From Synechococcaceae cyanobacterium RL_1_2 (GTDB taxonomy: Bacteria > Cyanobacteriota > Cyanobacteriia > Cyanobacteriales > JAAUPO01), in contig JAAUPO010000067.1 of the NCBI GenBank assembly GCA_012033095.1, forward strand, positions 1-8,510: a stretch of 8,510 bases of DNA, written 5' to 3'. Numbering within the stretch: position 1 is the stretch's first letter; each line of letters begins with the position of its first letter. Positions 1-6,101 of this stretch are shown one piece after another. The notes beneath the pieces are model-generated. The model saw only the letters and a program-made list of their open reading frames with translations. It was not told the DNA's origin and searched no databases. The position numbers and the translations under genes are program-made.

Positions 1-83
1 CAATTTAATTTAGTATGGGGTGGCTGTTCCTCTCAATGGAATGTTTTCAGATCTATTTGTTTCCCCTAATTATTTAAAAAGAC

Positions 84-89
84 TATAAT
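84..89 (+). promoter_or_regulatory. Possible -10 box TATAAT, no clear -35
   Basis: TATAAT matches the sigma-70 -10 consensus exactly, but no TTGACA-like hexamer lies 16-18 bp upstream and no rightward gene follows. The overlapping minus-strand hexamer TATAGT (87-82) could instead serve a leftward transcript, which would put the 13-bp tandem repeat just upstream of it. Such hexamers are common by chance in AT-rich DNA, so this is weak. Confidence 0.2.
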
Positions 90-111
90 TGGCTGTCTGC
101 AATTTCGCTGA

Positions 112-137
112 CTTAACTTTAAATCTTAACTTTAAAT
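112..137 (+). repeat. 13-bp perfect tandem repeat, possible operator
   Basis: CTTAACTTTAAAT occurs twice head to tail with no mismatch, and a related CTTAAAG follows at 143-149. Tandem TTAAC motifs recall cyanobacterial Pho boxes (direct repeats of the type PyTTAAPyPy(T/A)). Here the period is 13 bp, whereas I recall 11 bp for Pho boxes, so that assignment is only a guess. The repeat itself is certain; a regulatory role is inferred. Confidence 0.55.
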
Positions 138-290
138 TAAGACTTAAAGCTTAGAGGGGGACAAGTAGGATTAAAGCTTTGTAGAAGAAGACTTGTAGCG
201 ATCAATTTTTGTGAAAAATTAAACCGTAAACCAGCATCAAAATTAATTCACAAACGAAAAATCAACCTTTTCCCTGAATAAGGTTTTTGT

Positions 291-309
291 CCTGTGGTTA
301 GCAACCAGG
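291..309 (-). terminator. Hairpin beyond pyrB, weak terminator candidate
   Basis: TGGTT and AACCA pair across a 3-nt loop, with two further G-C pairs after a 2-nt bulge. It lies 14 bp past the pyrB stop in the direction of pyrB transcription. No U-run follows on either strand, so it is not a canonical intrinsic terminator. It could stabilise the 3' end or be chance. Confidence 0.2.
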
Positions 310-322
310 ATAGCCTTGGGTT

Positions 323-1297
323 TTATTGCTTGTTTCCGATGAGGTATAACAACGCCATTCGAATGGCCACACCACTAGTTACTTGATCTGAAATCAAACT
401 GAATGCTTCATCATCCATCAAGGCTGAACTAATTTCTACCCCTCGATTGACGGGCCCGGGGTGTAATATTTTGACCGTCTCTTGGCAGAGGTTGAGACGA
501 TCGTGGGTTAGGCCATAGCGATCGTGGTATTCCCTAGCACTAGGTAACAGATGGCTCACCATGCGTTCTTTTTGTAGCCGTAAGGTCATGACAAAATCAG
601 CATCCTGCAAAGCTTCTTTTAGATCCCAGGTTACCTGCATCATCCGATCTTTACCCCAAGCTTGGCCCAGGGCTTTGGGCACCAACGTGGGGGGGCCACA
701 TAACCACACATCTGCCCCCGTGGCGGTTAAACTCCAAATATTAGAACGGGCAACCCGGGAATGGAGAATATCCCCTAAAATTACTACTTTTTTCCCTGCT
801 AGTAATTCTGCTCGAGGTTGTTGGGGGTCGAGTTGGGTGGTGATGGTAAATAAATCCAGTAACGCTTGGGAAGGGTGGGCATGTTGGCCATCCCCGGCAT
901 TCAGCACACTTACCCCCGCATTCAAACGATCCATTTCTGTGGCGATCGCGAGGGGCACGCCGGCTTCACGATGACGGATCACCATCACATTCGTCCCCAT
1001 CGCTAGATAGGTTTTCGCGGTATCTAAAATAGTTTCCCCTTTACTGAGGGAAGAACTACCAGGATTAAAATTAATTACGTCTGCTGATAACCGTTTAGCG
1101 GCTAATTCAAAACTACTACGGGTGCGGGTGGACGGCTCAAAAAATAAATTTGCCACCATCTGCCCCTGGAGAGCCGGCACTTTTTTGGTGCGGGTGGAGA
1201 GAACTTGACGGAAACCAGCAGCGGTGGTAAGAACTTCGTTATATTCTTTGAGGGTAAATTTATCGAGGGAAAGAATGTGGGAATAGGATGGGTTCAT
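323..1297 (-). CDS. pyrB: Aspartate carbamoyltransferase catalytic chain
   Basis: Catalyses carbamoyl phosphate + L-aspartate to N-carbamoyl-L-aspartate, the committed step of cytosolic pyrimidine synthesis. At 324 aa it is close to the usual length for the family. The carbamoyl-phosphate-binding loop STRTR is at 56-60, the 80s-loop Lys at 86, RH at 108-109, the HPSQ motif at 141-144, HSRVARS at 179-185, the aspartate-side LRLQ at 239-242 and HPGPVNRG at 279-286. All expected active-site residues are present, so it should be functional. I chose the ATG at 1297, which gives a typical N-terminus running into ILSLDKFT; the same frame also opens at a GTG (1324) that would add nine residues unlike the family. 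No pyrI regulatory gene adjoins it. The gene is divergent from the GerMN-like/dacB pair, and the two directions share about 80 bp of control region. Identification is firm. Confidence 0.97.
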   Translation of the reverse strand: MNPSYSHILSLDKFTLKEYNEVLTTAAGFRQVLSTRTKKVPALQGQMVANLFFEPSTRTRSSFELAAKRLSADVINFNPGSSSLSKGETILDTAKTYLAMGTNVMVIRHREAGVPLAIATEMDRLNAGVSVLNAGDGQHAHPSQALLDLFTITTQLDPQQPRAELLAGKKVVILGDILHSRVARSNIWSLTATGADVWLCGPPTLVPKALGQAWGKDRMMQVTWDLKEALQDADFVMTLRLQKERMVSHLLPSAREYHDRYGLTHDRLNLCQETVKILHPGPVNRGVEISSALMDDEAFSLISDQVTSGVAIRMALLYLIGNKQ

Positions 1298-1363
1298 AAC
1301 TGTCTGAAGGCACTTGCGGAACACAACCCTTTACCCTTGAAGATATAAGGGGCATTTTACGAT

Positions 1364-1368
1364 GGAGG
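1364..1368 (+). promoter_or_regulatory. Shine-Dalgarno GGAGG for the GerMN-like gene
   Basis: GGAGG lies 12 nt before the ATG at 1381. It abuts an in-frame TTG at 1369, which rules out that earlier start because there is no spacing. The gap to the ATG is slightly long but acceptable, so it supports 1381 as the start. Confidence 0.5.
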
Positions 1369-1380
1369 TTGCCAACGATC

Positions 1381-1938
1381 ATGAATCATATCAGAAAATA
1401 CAGCATGGCCTTGTTGCTACTAATGGCCCTGGCCATTTCCTTAAAAATGGATGTTTTTGCCCAAAAATCAGCCTCCATCACTAATCCGATCGCGGCGATG
1501 AATGATGGCGATCGATCCTGGACTGCTCGTCCCCAACAACAGACCCTAAGCGCGGCCAACCTCCTGAAAGTGGATCTATACCGTGTCAATAGTGAATGCA
1601 ACGGCTTTGAGGCTGTGGTTAAGGACTTGCCTACGGAAACTGCCATGGATGCGGCCATTGAAGAAACCTTGGCCTATACGACCAACGGGGATTTTGAGAT
1701 CGCCGGTTATCGCTTAAAAACCGTAGATTCCATCGCGACCATCGATCTAAGGTTACCACCGGATAGCCCAAGAACCTTTCTTTCCTTAGCTCCCTGTGAA
1801 GCCTACACCATTCTTGGTAGTCTTAGGGAAACGTTAATTAAAATGAGATCTTTGGTGTTAGTCGGGTTGATTTTACCTATCAAGGGGAAGAGATTCCTCT
1901 CTAGCATTATTGATTATTTCCCTAAAGGTTATGGTTAA
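1381..1938 (+). CDS. Secreted GerMN-like protein, frameshifted near its end
   Basis: Residues 1-28 form a signal peptide: basic start, Leu/Met/Ala-rich core, and a likely cleavage after VFA. The mature part resembles a GerMN domain: a V-x-L-Y strand near the start, a helix rich in Ala and Glu, a GY..L..VDS...TIDL strand pair, then an E......SL..TL helix. Function is unknown; the family is exported and tied to the envelope. Two Cys in the mature part could form a disulfide. As written the frame reads to 1938, but its last 34 or so residues are unlike the family. Shifting frame at the A-run 1840-1843 gives NEIFGVSRVDFTYQGEEIPL and a TAG at 1902-1904. This is the expected GerMN ending and would make a 174-aa protein. 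One A therefore appears to be missing, through mutation or sequence error. dacB follows, and the two are probably co-transcribed. The GerMN call is moderate; the signal peptide and frameshift are stronger. Confidence 0.6.
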   Translation: MNHIRKYSMALLLLMALAISLKMDVFAQKSASITNPIAAMNDGDRSWTARPQQQTLSAANLLKVDLYRVNSECNGFEAVVKDLPTETAMDAAIEETLAYTTNGDFEIAGYRLKTVDSIATIDLRLPPDSPRTFLSLAPCEAYTILGSLRETLIKMRSLVLVGLILPIKGKRFLSSIIDYFPKGYG

Positions 1939-3343
1939 ATACGTTGTCGCCCTTTCTGTGTTGTTGCTCCACGCTACCACCGCGATCGCCCAGGGGGGAA
2001 TTTGTCGAGGCCAGTTAGAAACAAAAATTACTCAGTTAGTTAACCAACCAGATTGGGCGCGATCGCGTTTTGGAATTTTATTAACAATCCCCGATCAACC
2101 AACCCCTTTGTACGAACTAGGAAGTAACCAATTTTTTACCCCCGCCTCCAATGCAAAAATTTTAACCACGGCTGCGGCTTTGACCACCTTTGGCCCAGAT
2201 TATCGCATCCCAACCCCCCTCTATACCCTCGGAGAAAAACTGATTTGGGTTGGCCAAGGGGATCCGAGCCTCGATCGTCAACGGGTAGAATTTATCGCCA
2301 GAAAAATTGCAGAACAACGGCCGAATTTGAATTTAAAATATTTGGAAATTGTTGATAATTACTTCCCTGAAACCCCAACCGATCCAACGTGGGAATGGTC
2401 AGATTTGGCTTTTTACTATGGTTCCCCAGTGACCAGCGTTATCTATAACGAAAATACCTTTGATTTAATTGTTAATCCTGGGGAGTTGGGGGAACCGGTT
2501 CAATATGATGTTTCTGACGCGATCGCGGCCCAACAATGGCAAATCACGAATGAAGGGATCACCGTAGCCGATGGAGATTATGGGCTTAATATCATCGCCA
2601 AGCCCTTTAGCCCAGAGTTAACGATTACCGGAACTTTACCCGCTAGGTTTACCGATGATCAATGGGGCATGAGCGTCCCCAATCCTTCCGTTTATTTAGG
2701 AGATACCCTACAACTAATACTCGAAGGCCATGGTATCGCCCTAGAGACAGTAACCCATACCCACACCATGCCCACCTATCTAGGTAAGCCCCTCGCAGAT
2801 TATCAACCCTTTGATATTTTGTATTCTCCTCCCATCGCGGAACTCATTGCCGATACCAATTTGTCCAGCAATAATCTCTATGCTGAAACCCTCTTTCAAC
2901 AAGTGGGGGTCAAAATAGCAGCATCTCCCCACCAAGGGGTTCAACTCGTCCTAGAAACCCTAGGGGTTAATCCGAATAGTTACCGTTTAGCCGATGGCTC
3001 CGGTTTATCCCGCCATAATTTAGTCAGCCCCCAAGCGATCGTTGATACCCTTGAAGCCGTGGCGAATACTGCCCAAGGTAATGAATTTAAGCAATCTCTC
3101 CCGGTTGCGGGCACCTCAGGAACCTTACGTTATCGCTTTCAAAATAGTCCCTTAACGGGTAAGGTGTGGGGGAAAACCGGAACCCTGACCGGCACCTCAG
3201 CCCTATCAGGTTATCTCGACCATCCCCATTACGGTCTGCTCACCTTTAGCATTATGGTCAATAATAGCGATCAACCCACCTCCCAACAACGGGCCACCAT
3301 CGATCAAATCGTGACTTGGTTTTATGAGCTCGATGATTGTTAA
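1931..3343 (+). CDS. dacB: D-alanyl-D-alanine carboxypeptidase/endopeptidase, PBP4 type
   Basis: A penicillin-binding serine peptidase (peptidase family S13) that trims the terminal D-Ala from peptidoglycan stem peptides and may cut cross-links in the periplasm. At 470 aa it matches the family size. Residues 1-20 are a signal peptide (hydrophobic core, cleavage after AIA). All three catalytic motifs are present: S-N-A-K at 73-76 with Ser73 as nucleophile, S-N-N at 313-315, and K-T-G at 415-417 in the context GKTGTLTGT. The segment between motifs one and two is the usual family insertion. I chose the ATG at 1931, which puts the signal peptide at the N-terminus; a TTG at 1910 in the same frame would add seven residues. 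AAAGG lies just before the ATG, rather close. With the upstream gene as sequenced, ATGGTTAA forms an 8-bp overlap; with that gene's frame restored, the gap is 26 bp. Either fits one operon. Catalytic assignment is firm. Confidence 0.93.
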   Translation: MVKYVVALSVLLLHATTAIAQGGICRGQLETKITQLVNQPDWARSRFGILLTIPDQPTPLYELGSNQFFTPASNAKILTTAAALTTFGPDYRIPTPLYTLGEKLIWVGQGDPSLDRQRVEFIARKIAEQRPNLNLKYLEIVDNYFPETPTDPTWEWSDLAFYYGSPVTSVIYNENTFDLIVNPGELGEPVQYDVSDAIAAQQWQITNEGITVADGDYGLNIIAKPFSPELTITGTLPARFTDDQWGMSVPNPSVYLGDTLQLILEGHGIALETVTHTHTMPTYLGKPLADYQPFDILYSPPIAELIADTNLSSNNLYAETLFQQVGVKIAASPHQGVQLVLETLGVNPNSYRLADGSGLSRHNLVSPQAIVDTLEAVANTAQGNEFKQSLPVAGTSGTLRYRFQNSPLTGKVWGKTGTLTGTSALSGYLDHPHYGLLTFSIMVNNSDQPTSQQRATIDQIVTWFYELDDC

Positions 3344-3409
3344 GGACATGTTTAAGTCAGCTAGTCTCGATCGCGTAAGTTCATCCTCTAATGCTCAAGC
3401 AGCAGTGAC

Positions 3410-3520
3410 AGGACTTACGCAAAAATTTCGATTCTGTCCTGGGAACCAGGATGTTTGGGGAGAATCCTTCAAGCAAGTCTCCCAAATTGGGGGGATTTAG
3501 GGGGCTTGTGCGTAAGTCCT
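3410..3520. mobile_element. MITE-like element, family 1, copy 1
   Basis: A perfect 12-bp terminal inverted repeat, AGGACTTACGCA / TGCGTAAGTCCT, bounds 111 bp with no coding capacity. Inside are the hairpin TCCTGG/CCAGGA, the palindrome CCCAAATTGGG (3481-3491) and a G-rich run. A diverged copy in the opposite orientation lies at 6102-6221. AGTGA occurs just outside both ends (3404-3408 and 3522-3526), a possible but offset target duplication. It sits 66 bp past the dacB stop and could act as that transcript's 3' hairpin. The ends resemble those of cyanobacterial insertion sequences in general; the parent transposase is not in the window. Confidence 0.8.
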
Positions 3521-3540
3521 AAGTGAATTAGGAGATCTTT

Positions 3541-3574
3541 ACTCCTTAACTCCTTACTCCTTAACTCCTTACTC
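3541..3574 (+). repeat. Short tandem repeat, ACTCCTTA/ACTCCTT units
   Basis: The 15-mer ACTCCTTAACTCCTT occurs twice in perfect tandem, followed by ACTC. Each 15-mer is itself a 7-8 bp unit doubled. It resembles the short tandemly repeated repetitive (STRR) sequences known from cyanobacteria. Such tracts change copy number by slippage; no function can be read from it. Confidence 0.75.
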
Positions 3575-3761
3575 AAGGAATAAGCAACAAATTGTAAATT
3601 GTAACTTTACCCCCAGCAGTACTAAGGTTTGAGGTTAGCATTGGCTCCTCCCATTAGCCCAATTTTCTGGCCACAGAAATTTTAAATTTTGAATTTTGTG
3701 TAATAAACCAATCTCTGCCATAAATTACTCTGCTAAAAAACGATTTTTATGGGAATATTTA

Positions 3762-3781
3762 AACAGCAAATAACAGCAAAT
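3762..3781 (+). repeat. 10-bp tandem repeat upstream of ftrV
   Basis: AACAGCAAAT is present twice head to tail, ending 32 bp before the ftrV start codon. It lies where a 5' leader or promoter would be, so it could matter for expression, but nothing shows this directly. Confidence 0.5.
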
Positions 3782-3813
3782 AATCAAAGCAGCCCTTAAC
3801 TATTTTGGATCCT

Positions 3814-4026
3814 ATGAAAGTTGGCGATCGTGTCCGAGTTAATACTTCTGTCGTCGTGTACCATAATCCCGAAAAAAGAAAAGAACCCTTTGATCTCCAA
3901 GGTTCTGAAGGGGAAATTGTGAAAGTAATCGAAGAACCCATTACTGCAAACCTCCCGATCGTTGTGGCATTCAATCCTAAATTCAAAGCCCACTTGCGGG
4001 AAAATGAACTGGAATTGATTAATTAA
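3814..4026 (+). CDS. ftrV: Ferredoxin-thioredoxin reductase, variable (alpha) chain
   Basis: Non-catalytic subunit of the ferredoxin-thioredoxin reductase heterodimer, which passes electrons from photosystem I-reduced ferredoxin to thioredoxins and so links light to enzyme activation. At 70 aa it matches the usual 70-75 aa. It shows the family features: start MKVGDRVRV, then VVVYHNP, FDLQGSEGEI, PITANLPIVVAF and a closing FKAHLRENELELI, together an SH3-like beta barrel. It has no cysteines, as expected; the [4Fe-4S] catalytic chain (ftrC/ftrB) is encoded elsewhere. I chose the ATG at 3814 over an in-frame TTG at 3805, since the family begins M-x-VGDRV. It appears monocistronic, with repeat-rich gaps on both sides. 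It is the best single indicator that the host is a cyanobacterium. Confidence 0.95.
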   Translation: MKVGDRVRVNTSVVVYHNPEKRKEPFDLQGSEGEIVKVIEEPITANLPIVVAFNPKFKAHLRENELELIN

Positions 4027-4146
4027 AGCTATGGCAAGATATAGCCGTAGTCAGAGAAGTTAAAACCGCGATCGACGCAACAGTACCTATTCTCTGTAGG
4101 GGACGATACTCCTCGACCCCCATTCACCCCCATTCATAGTTTTGAC

Positions 4147-4282
4147 TTAGAACGTGTTTGAAAAGTATCAACTGTTGTGGAGTCGCCCCCTAAATTCCCC
4201 AATTTGGCGAACTTCATTGCTTAAAATTTAGGTAATTTCCCCCAGACTGGGGGGCAAGGGGGGCTTTTCAAACACATTCTTA
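4147..4282. mobile_element. MITE-like element, family 2
   Basis: Near-perfect 19-bp terminal inverted repeats, with left end TTAGAACGTGTTTGAAAAG and the right end its complement apart from two mismatches. They bound 136 bp with no coding capacity. CTTAGA is present at both ends (4146-4151 and 4279-4284), consistent with a target duplication that overlaps the repeat as drawn. Inside are a perfect 7-bp stem CCCCCAG/CTGGGGG (4239-4253) and a core GCCCCCTAAATTCCCCAATT at 4184-4203. That core is shared with the family 1 elements although the ends differ. It sits 120 bp past the ftrV stop. No transposase is nearby. Confidence 0.75.
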
Positions 4283-4394
4283 GATTCAGAAAATGGTAGT
4301 CCTGTACAAGTAAGGATCAGAAAGATTAAACCCCTTGAGAATCAATTATCCTGGGTCTAAATATCCTTACAGCTTTAGCACTACCCAGAAAATA

Positions 4395-4487
4395 TATAGC
4401 AGTCCTAACTAGATCATAACATAGAGATCCTTACTAGACTTGTCTTTCAATATACTCAATTTCCACAAGCTATTTAAGATTGCTATA
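4395..4487 (+). mobile_element. MITE-like element, family 3, copy A
   Basis: An 18-bp inverted repeat, TATAGCAGTCCTAACTAG at the left and CTATTTAAGATTGCTATA at the right, with three mismatches, bounds 93 bp. A copy in the opposite orientation lies at 8414-8488 and shares the internal blocks GTCATAAC/ATCATAAC, CTTACTAGACTTG and AAGCTATTTA. Ends beginning TATAGC could reflect insertion at TA, as in IS630/Tc1-type elements; that class is inferred. It lies about 80 bp past the 3' end of the minus-strand response regulator gene. Confidence 0.75.
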
Positions 4488-4521
4488 GTTTTAAACTGAA
4501 ATCCTTAGCAAAGAAGAGTTT

Positions 4522-4545
4522 CCAGTTTAAATTCTGGTTTAAATT
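4522..4545. repeat. 12-bp tandem repeat near the OmpR-type gene end
   Basis: CCAGTTTAAATT and CTGGTTTAAATT adjoin (10 of 12 identical), so CCAG and CTGG also form a small inverted pair. It lies just past the stop codon of the minus-strand response regulator. It could fold weakly in that transcript, but no U-run follows, so I do not call a terminator. Confidence 0.4.
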
Positions 4546-4565
4546 TTAAATAATGATGACAGCCC

Positions 4566-5267
4566 CTAGTTAGTTCTAAATCGATAACCAATGCCCCTTA
4601 CCGTTTCAATCATGGGAGCTTCCGTCGAGCGAGACTGTATTTTCCTGCGAATTTGCCCCACATGGACATCCACGAGGCGCATATCTCCAGTGTATTCTGT
4701 GCCCCAAATTTTATTCAGTAACTCTAATCGAGACCAAGTTTGATTAGGGCCCGAAGCCAGCAGATATAAAATATCAAACTCCAGGGAAGTAAAATGTACT
4801 TTTTCTTCATTGATTGTGACCTCTCGCATGGACGGATCCACCGTTAACTGAGGAAAAATCAAGCATTGATCAGAAGGTAACTGGGGATTTTTGTTGGCCC
4901 GCCTTAAAATCGCTTCTACTCGGTAGGCTAACTCCTCTAGATCAAAAGGTTTGGTTAAATAATCATCGGCCCCCTGACGAAAGCCTTTAATTTTGTCCCT
5001 AGTGTCATCTAAACCACTCAAAATTAAAATACAGACATCACTAGAGTTTTGTAACTGTTGACAAAGCTGAAAACCACTGACATCAGGAAGATTTAGATCC
5101 AGAATAATTAAATCTGGCACAAATGAATTGAACAATTTCAAACAGGAACGACCATCAGAGGCAGCAATAACCTCGTAACCTTTATTTGCCAAAAATTTGA
5201 CGAGTAAATTACTAATCGCCTGTTCATCTTCAACAACAAGAATTTTATTCGCAGGGAATAGTGGCAT
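4566..5267 (-). CDS. OmpR/PhoB-family response regulator, intact receiver
   Basis: A cytosolic two-component transcription factor of 233 aa, the normal length. The receiver spans about 7-122: acidic pair Glu13/Asp14, phosphoacceptor Asp57 in DLIILDLNLP, switch residues Ser84 and Tyr103, and Lys106 in TKPF. The OmpR-type winged helix spans about 135-232, with the recognition region VDVHVGQIRRKI and the ending ETVRGIGYRFR. All phosphorylation residues are present, in contrast to the large regulator to the right. Its ATG is at 5267 with no clear Shine-Dalgarno, which is common in cyanobacteria. No histidine kinase adjoins it, so the partner is unknown. Cyanobacterial paralogues of this shape (RpaA, RpaB, NblR and others) cannot be told apart safely by eye, so no symbol is given. 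It is divergent from the hxlR-like gene across 440 bp. Confidence 0.92.
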   Translation of the reverse strand: MPLFPANKILVVEDEQAISNLLVKFLANKGYEVIAASDGRSCLKLFNSFVPDLIILDLNLPDVSGFQLCQQLQNSSDVCILILSGLDDTRDKIKGFRQGADDYLTKPFDLEELAYRVEAILRRANKNPQLPSDQCLIFPQLTVDPSMREVTINEEKVHFTSLEFDILYLLASGPNQTWSRLELLNKIWGTEYTGDMRLVDVHVGQIRRKIQSRSTEAPMIETVRGIGYRFRTN

Positions 5268-5450
5268 AGGTAATGATACTTAAAATTTATCGGTTATATT
5301 TCCTTGATTAGAGAAGCAGTTATGTTCATAAAAACAGTATGGAACTTAACGTAAATGCAGCCGACAATGATGGGTATTGATTTAACTGTCTTAGTAGCAT
5401 AGCGTTAGAGCATGAAACTTACACACCTTCACAATTCTTTTTTTTTATAA

Positions 5451-5474
5451 ACTTGTTGTTTAAGTTGTTGTTTA
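5451..5474 (+). repeat. 12-bp tandem repeat, TTGTTGTTTA type
   Basis: ACTTGTTGTTTA is followed directly by AGTTGTTGTTTA, 11 of 12 identical. It lies midway in the divergent gap and follows an 11-nt T-tract with one interruption nearby. It is a candidate protein-binding site or simple slippage product. Confidence 0.5.
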
Positions 5475-5618
5475 ATATTTAGTAATTACTAGGTAATTAT
5501 TCGTATTTAAGGGCTAGGACAAACGCCGGTTCCCACACTTTTTCCATAACTAGGCTACAATAACCCCCCTGTTGACTACAGGTATTTTGATTGATTTTGA
5601 ACCATCTTTGAAGCCGCC

Positions 5619-5659
5619 ATGGGTTATGGGTTGCGGAAGCTGTTACTTAGTATGGGTTG
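5619..5659 (+). promoter_or_regulatory. Triple ATGGGTT motif, candidate HxlR operator
   Basis: ATGGGTT occurs at 5619-5625, 5626-5632 and 5652-5658; the last two share the longer TATGGGTTG with a 26-bp spacing. The cluster lies 50-90 bp before the hxlR start, a usual place for an autoregulatory site. No published consensus is matched, so the regulator is unproven. Confidence 0.3.
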
Positions 5660-5707
5660 TGTCTTGGATGAAGGATGTAGTAATGGGATTTCTTAATCGT
5701 AACAATC

Positions 5708-6079
5708 ATGACAGATAAAGATCCTTGTTTTGACCCCAGTTATCAATGCCCTATCCAATTTATCGTAAGTCTTCTGGGCAATAAATGGTCTATTTTGGTG
5801 TTGAAGGAATTATTTCAAGGTTCCCGTCGCACCCATCAGTTACTACAGGCATTACCAGGGATTAGTACAAAAACCTTAACTGTCCGTTTAAGGGAATTGG
5901 AGTCCCATGGTTTAGTGCAAAGGGATGTCTATCCAGAGATTCCCCCACGGGTGGAGTATTATCTTACGGACAAAGGCAAGGAGATTAAACCGGTCTTAAC
6001 TGCAATGTATAACCTTGGTAGTCAATGGTTAGATCAGCCGAGTTGTCATTGTGCGATCGAGGTGGACACGCTAACTTGA
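5708..6079 (+). CDS. HxlR-family winged-helix transcriptional regulator
   Basis: A 123-aa cytosolic DNA-binding protein, a standard size for this dimeric MarR-related family. The HxlR signature is clear: C-x6-CP at 7-15, LLGNKWSILVLKEL at 22-35, the recognition segment LPGISTKTLTVRLRELESHGLVQR at 49-72, and the wing PPRVEYYLTDKGKEI at 79-93. Cys14 is the position that senses thiol stress in relatives such as YodB and HypR. This protein also has Cys7 and a C-terminal CHC (Cys113 and Cys115), so redox or metal sensing is plausible but unproven. Such regulators usually control a nearby detoxification or redox gene, but no such gene lies in the window, so its target is unknown. The start ATG is the only sensible one; no strong Shine-Dalgarno is seen. 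A MITE-like element begins about 24 bp after its stop. Confidence 0.93.
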   Translation: MTDKDPCFDPSYQCPIQFIVSLLGNKWSILVLKELFQGSRRTHQLLQALPGISTKTLTVRLRELESHGLVQRDVYPEIPPRVEYYLTDKGKEIKPVLTAMYNLGSQWLDQPSCHCAIEVDTLT

Positions 6080-6101
6080 ATCTGACTTAATTGCTGCTTT
6101 A

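Larger units (their letters stand above)
1..322. other. Gene-free region downstream of pyrB
   Basis: No convincing open frame occurs on either strand. The stretch is AT-rich and lies beyond the pyrB stop codon. It holds a 13-bp perfect tandem repeat (112-137), a TATAAT hexamer at 84-89, a perfect 7-bp inverted repeat AATTTTT/AAAAATT around GTG (204-220), and an imperfect hairpin at 291-309. The rest looks unstructured. It may contain the control region of a gene lying left of the window, but that gene is not visible. Confidence 0.6.
3344..3813. other. dacB-ftrV intergenic region
   Basis: No gene is seen. From left to right it holds the family 1 palindromic element (3410-3520), a short tandem repeat (3541-3574), AT-rich DNA with small repeats such as a doubled ATTGTAA, an inverted repeat TAAAAA/TTTTTA (3734-3749), and a 10-bp tandem repeat AACAGCAAAT (3762-3781) just upstream of ftrV. 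The ftrV promoter is presumably in the last 150 bp, but I see no convincing -35/-10 pair. Confidence 0.6.
4027..4565. other. Intergenic region between ftrV and the OmpR-type gene
   Basis: The two flanking genes converge here. No gene is visible on either strand. The region holds a weak hairpin right after the ftrV stop (GCTAT/ATAGC, 4028-4045), a palindromic element at 4146-4284, a second at 4395-4487, and a 12-bp tandem repeat at 4522-4545. Some of these hairpins probably serve as transcript ends for both genes. Confidence 0.6.
5268..5707. promoter_or_regulatory. Divergent control region with clustered short repeats
   Basis: The 440 bp between the divergent OmpR-type and HxlR-type genes must hold both promoters. 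I see no ORF. It has a 12-bp tandem repeat ACTTGTTGTTTA/AGTTGTTGTTTA (5451-5474), the palindrome GTAATTAC (5482-5489) followed by a direct half-copy GTAATTAT (5493-5500), and ATGGGTT twice in tandem (5619-5632) with a third copy at 5652-5658. A TTGACT hexamer at 5572-5577 is -35-like but has no good -10 at the right spacing. The repeats near hxlR may be its own operator, as HxlR proteins are often autoregulated; that is inference. Confidence 0.45.

Noticed and set aside
561..974. Plus-strand open frame of 137 codons
   Set aside because: It lies wholly antisense to pyrB, whose motifs are unmistakable, and its translation has no family-like pattern.
1386..1658. Minus-strand open frame of 90 codons
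   Set aside because: Antisense to the signal peptide and mature start of the GerMN-like gene, with no independent support.
3481..3505. G-quadruplex in the G-rich run of the family 1 element
   Set aside because: Only two long G-runs are adjacent; a simple hairpin with the neighbouring C-runs is more likely.
3759..3993. Two overlapping minus-strand open frames over ftrV
   Set aside because: Both are antisense shadows of ftrV, a strongly conserved gene of the expected length.
4029..4042. CTATGGCAAGATAT after ftrV nearly matching a 14-mer at 6475-6488
   Set aside because: A single 14-bp match with one mismatch is expected by chance in a window this size, and the flanks do not align.
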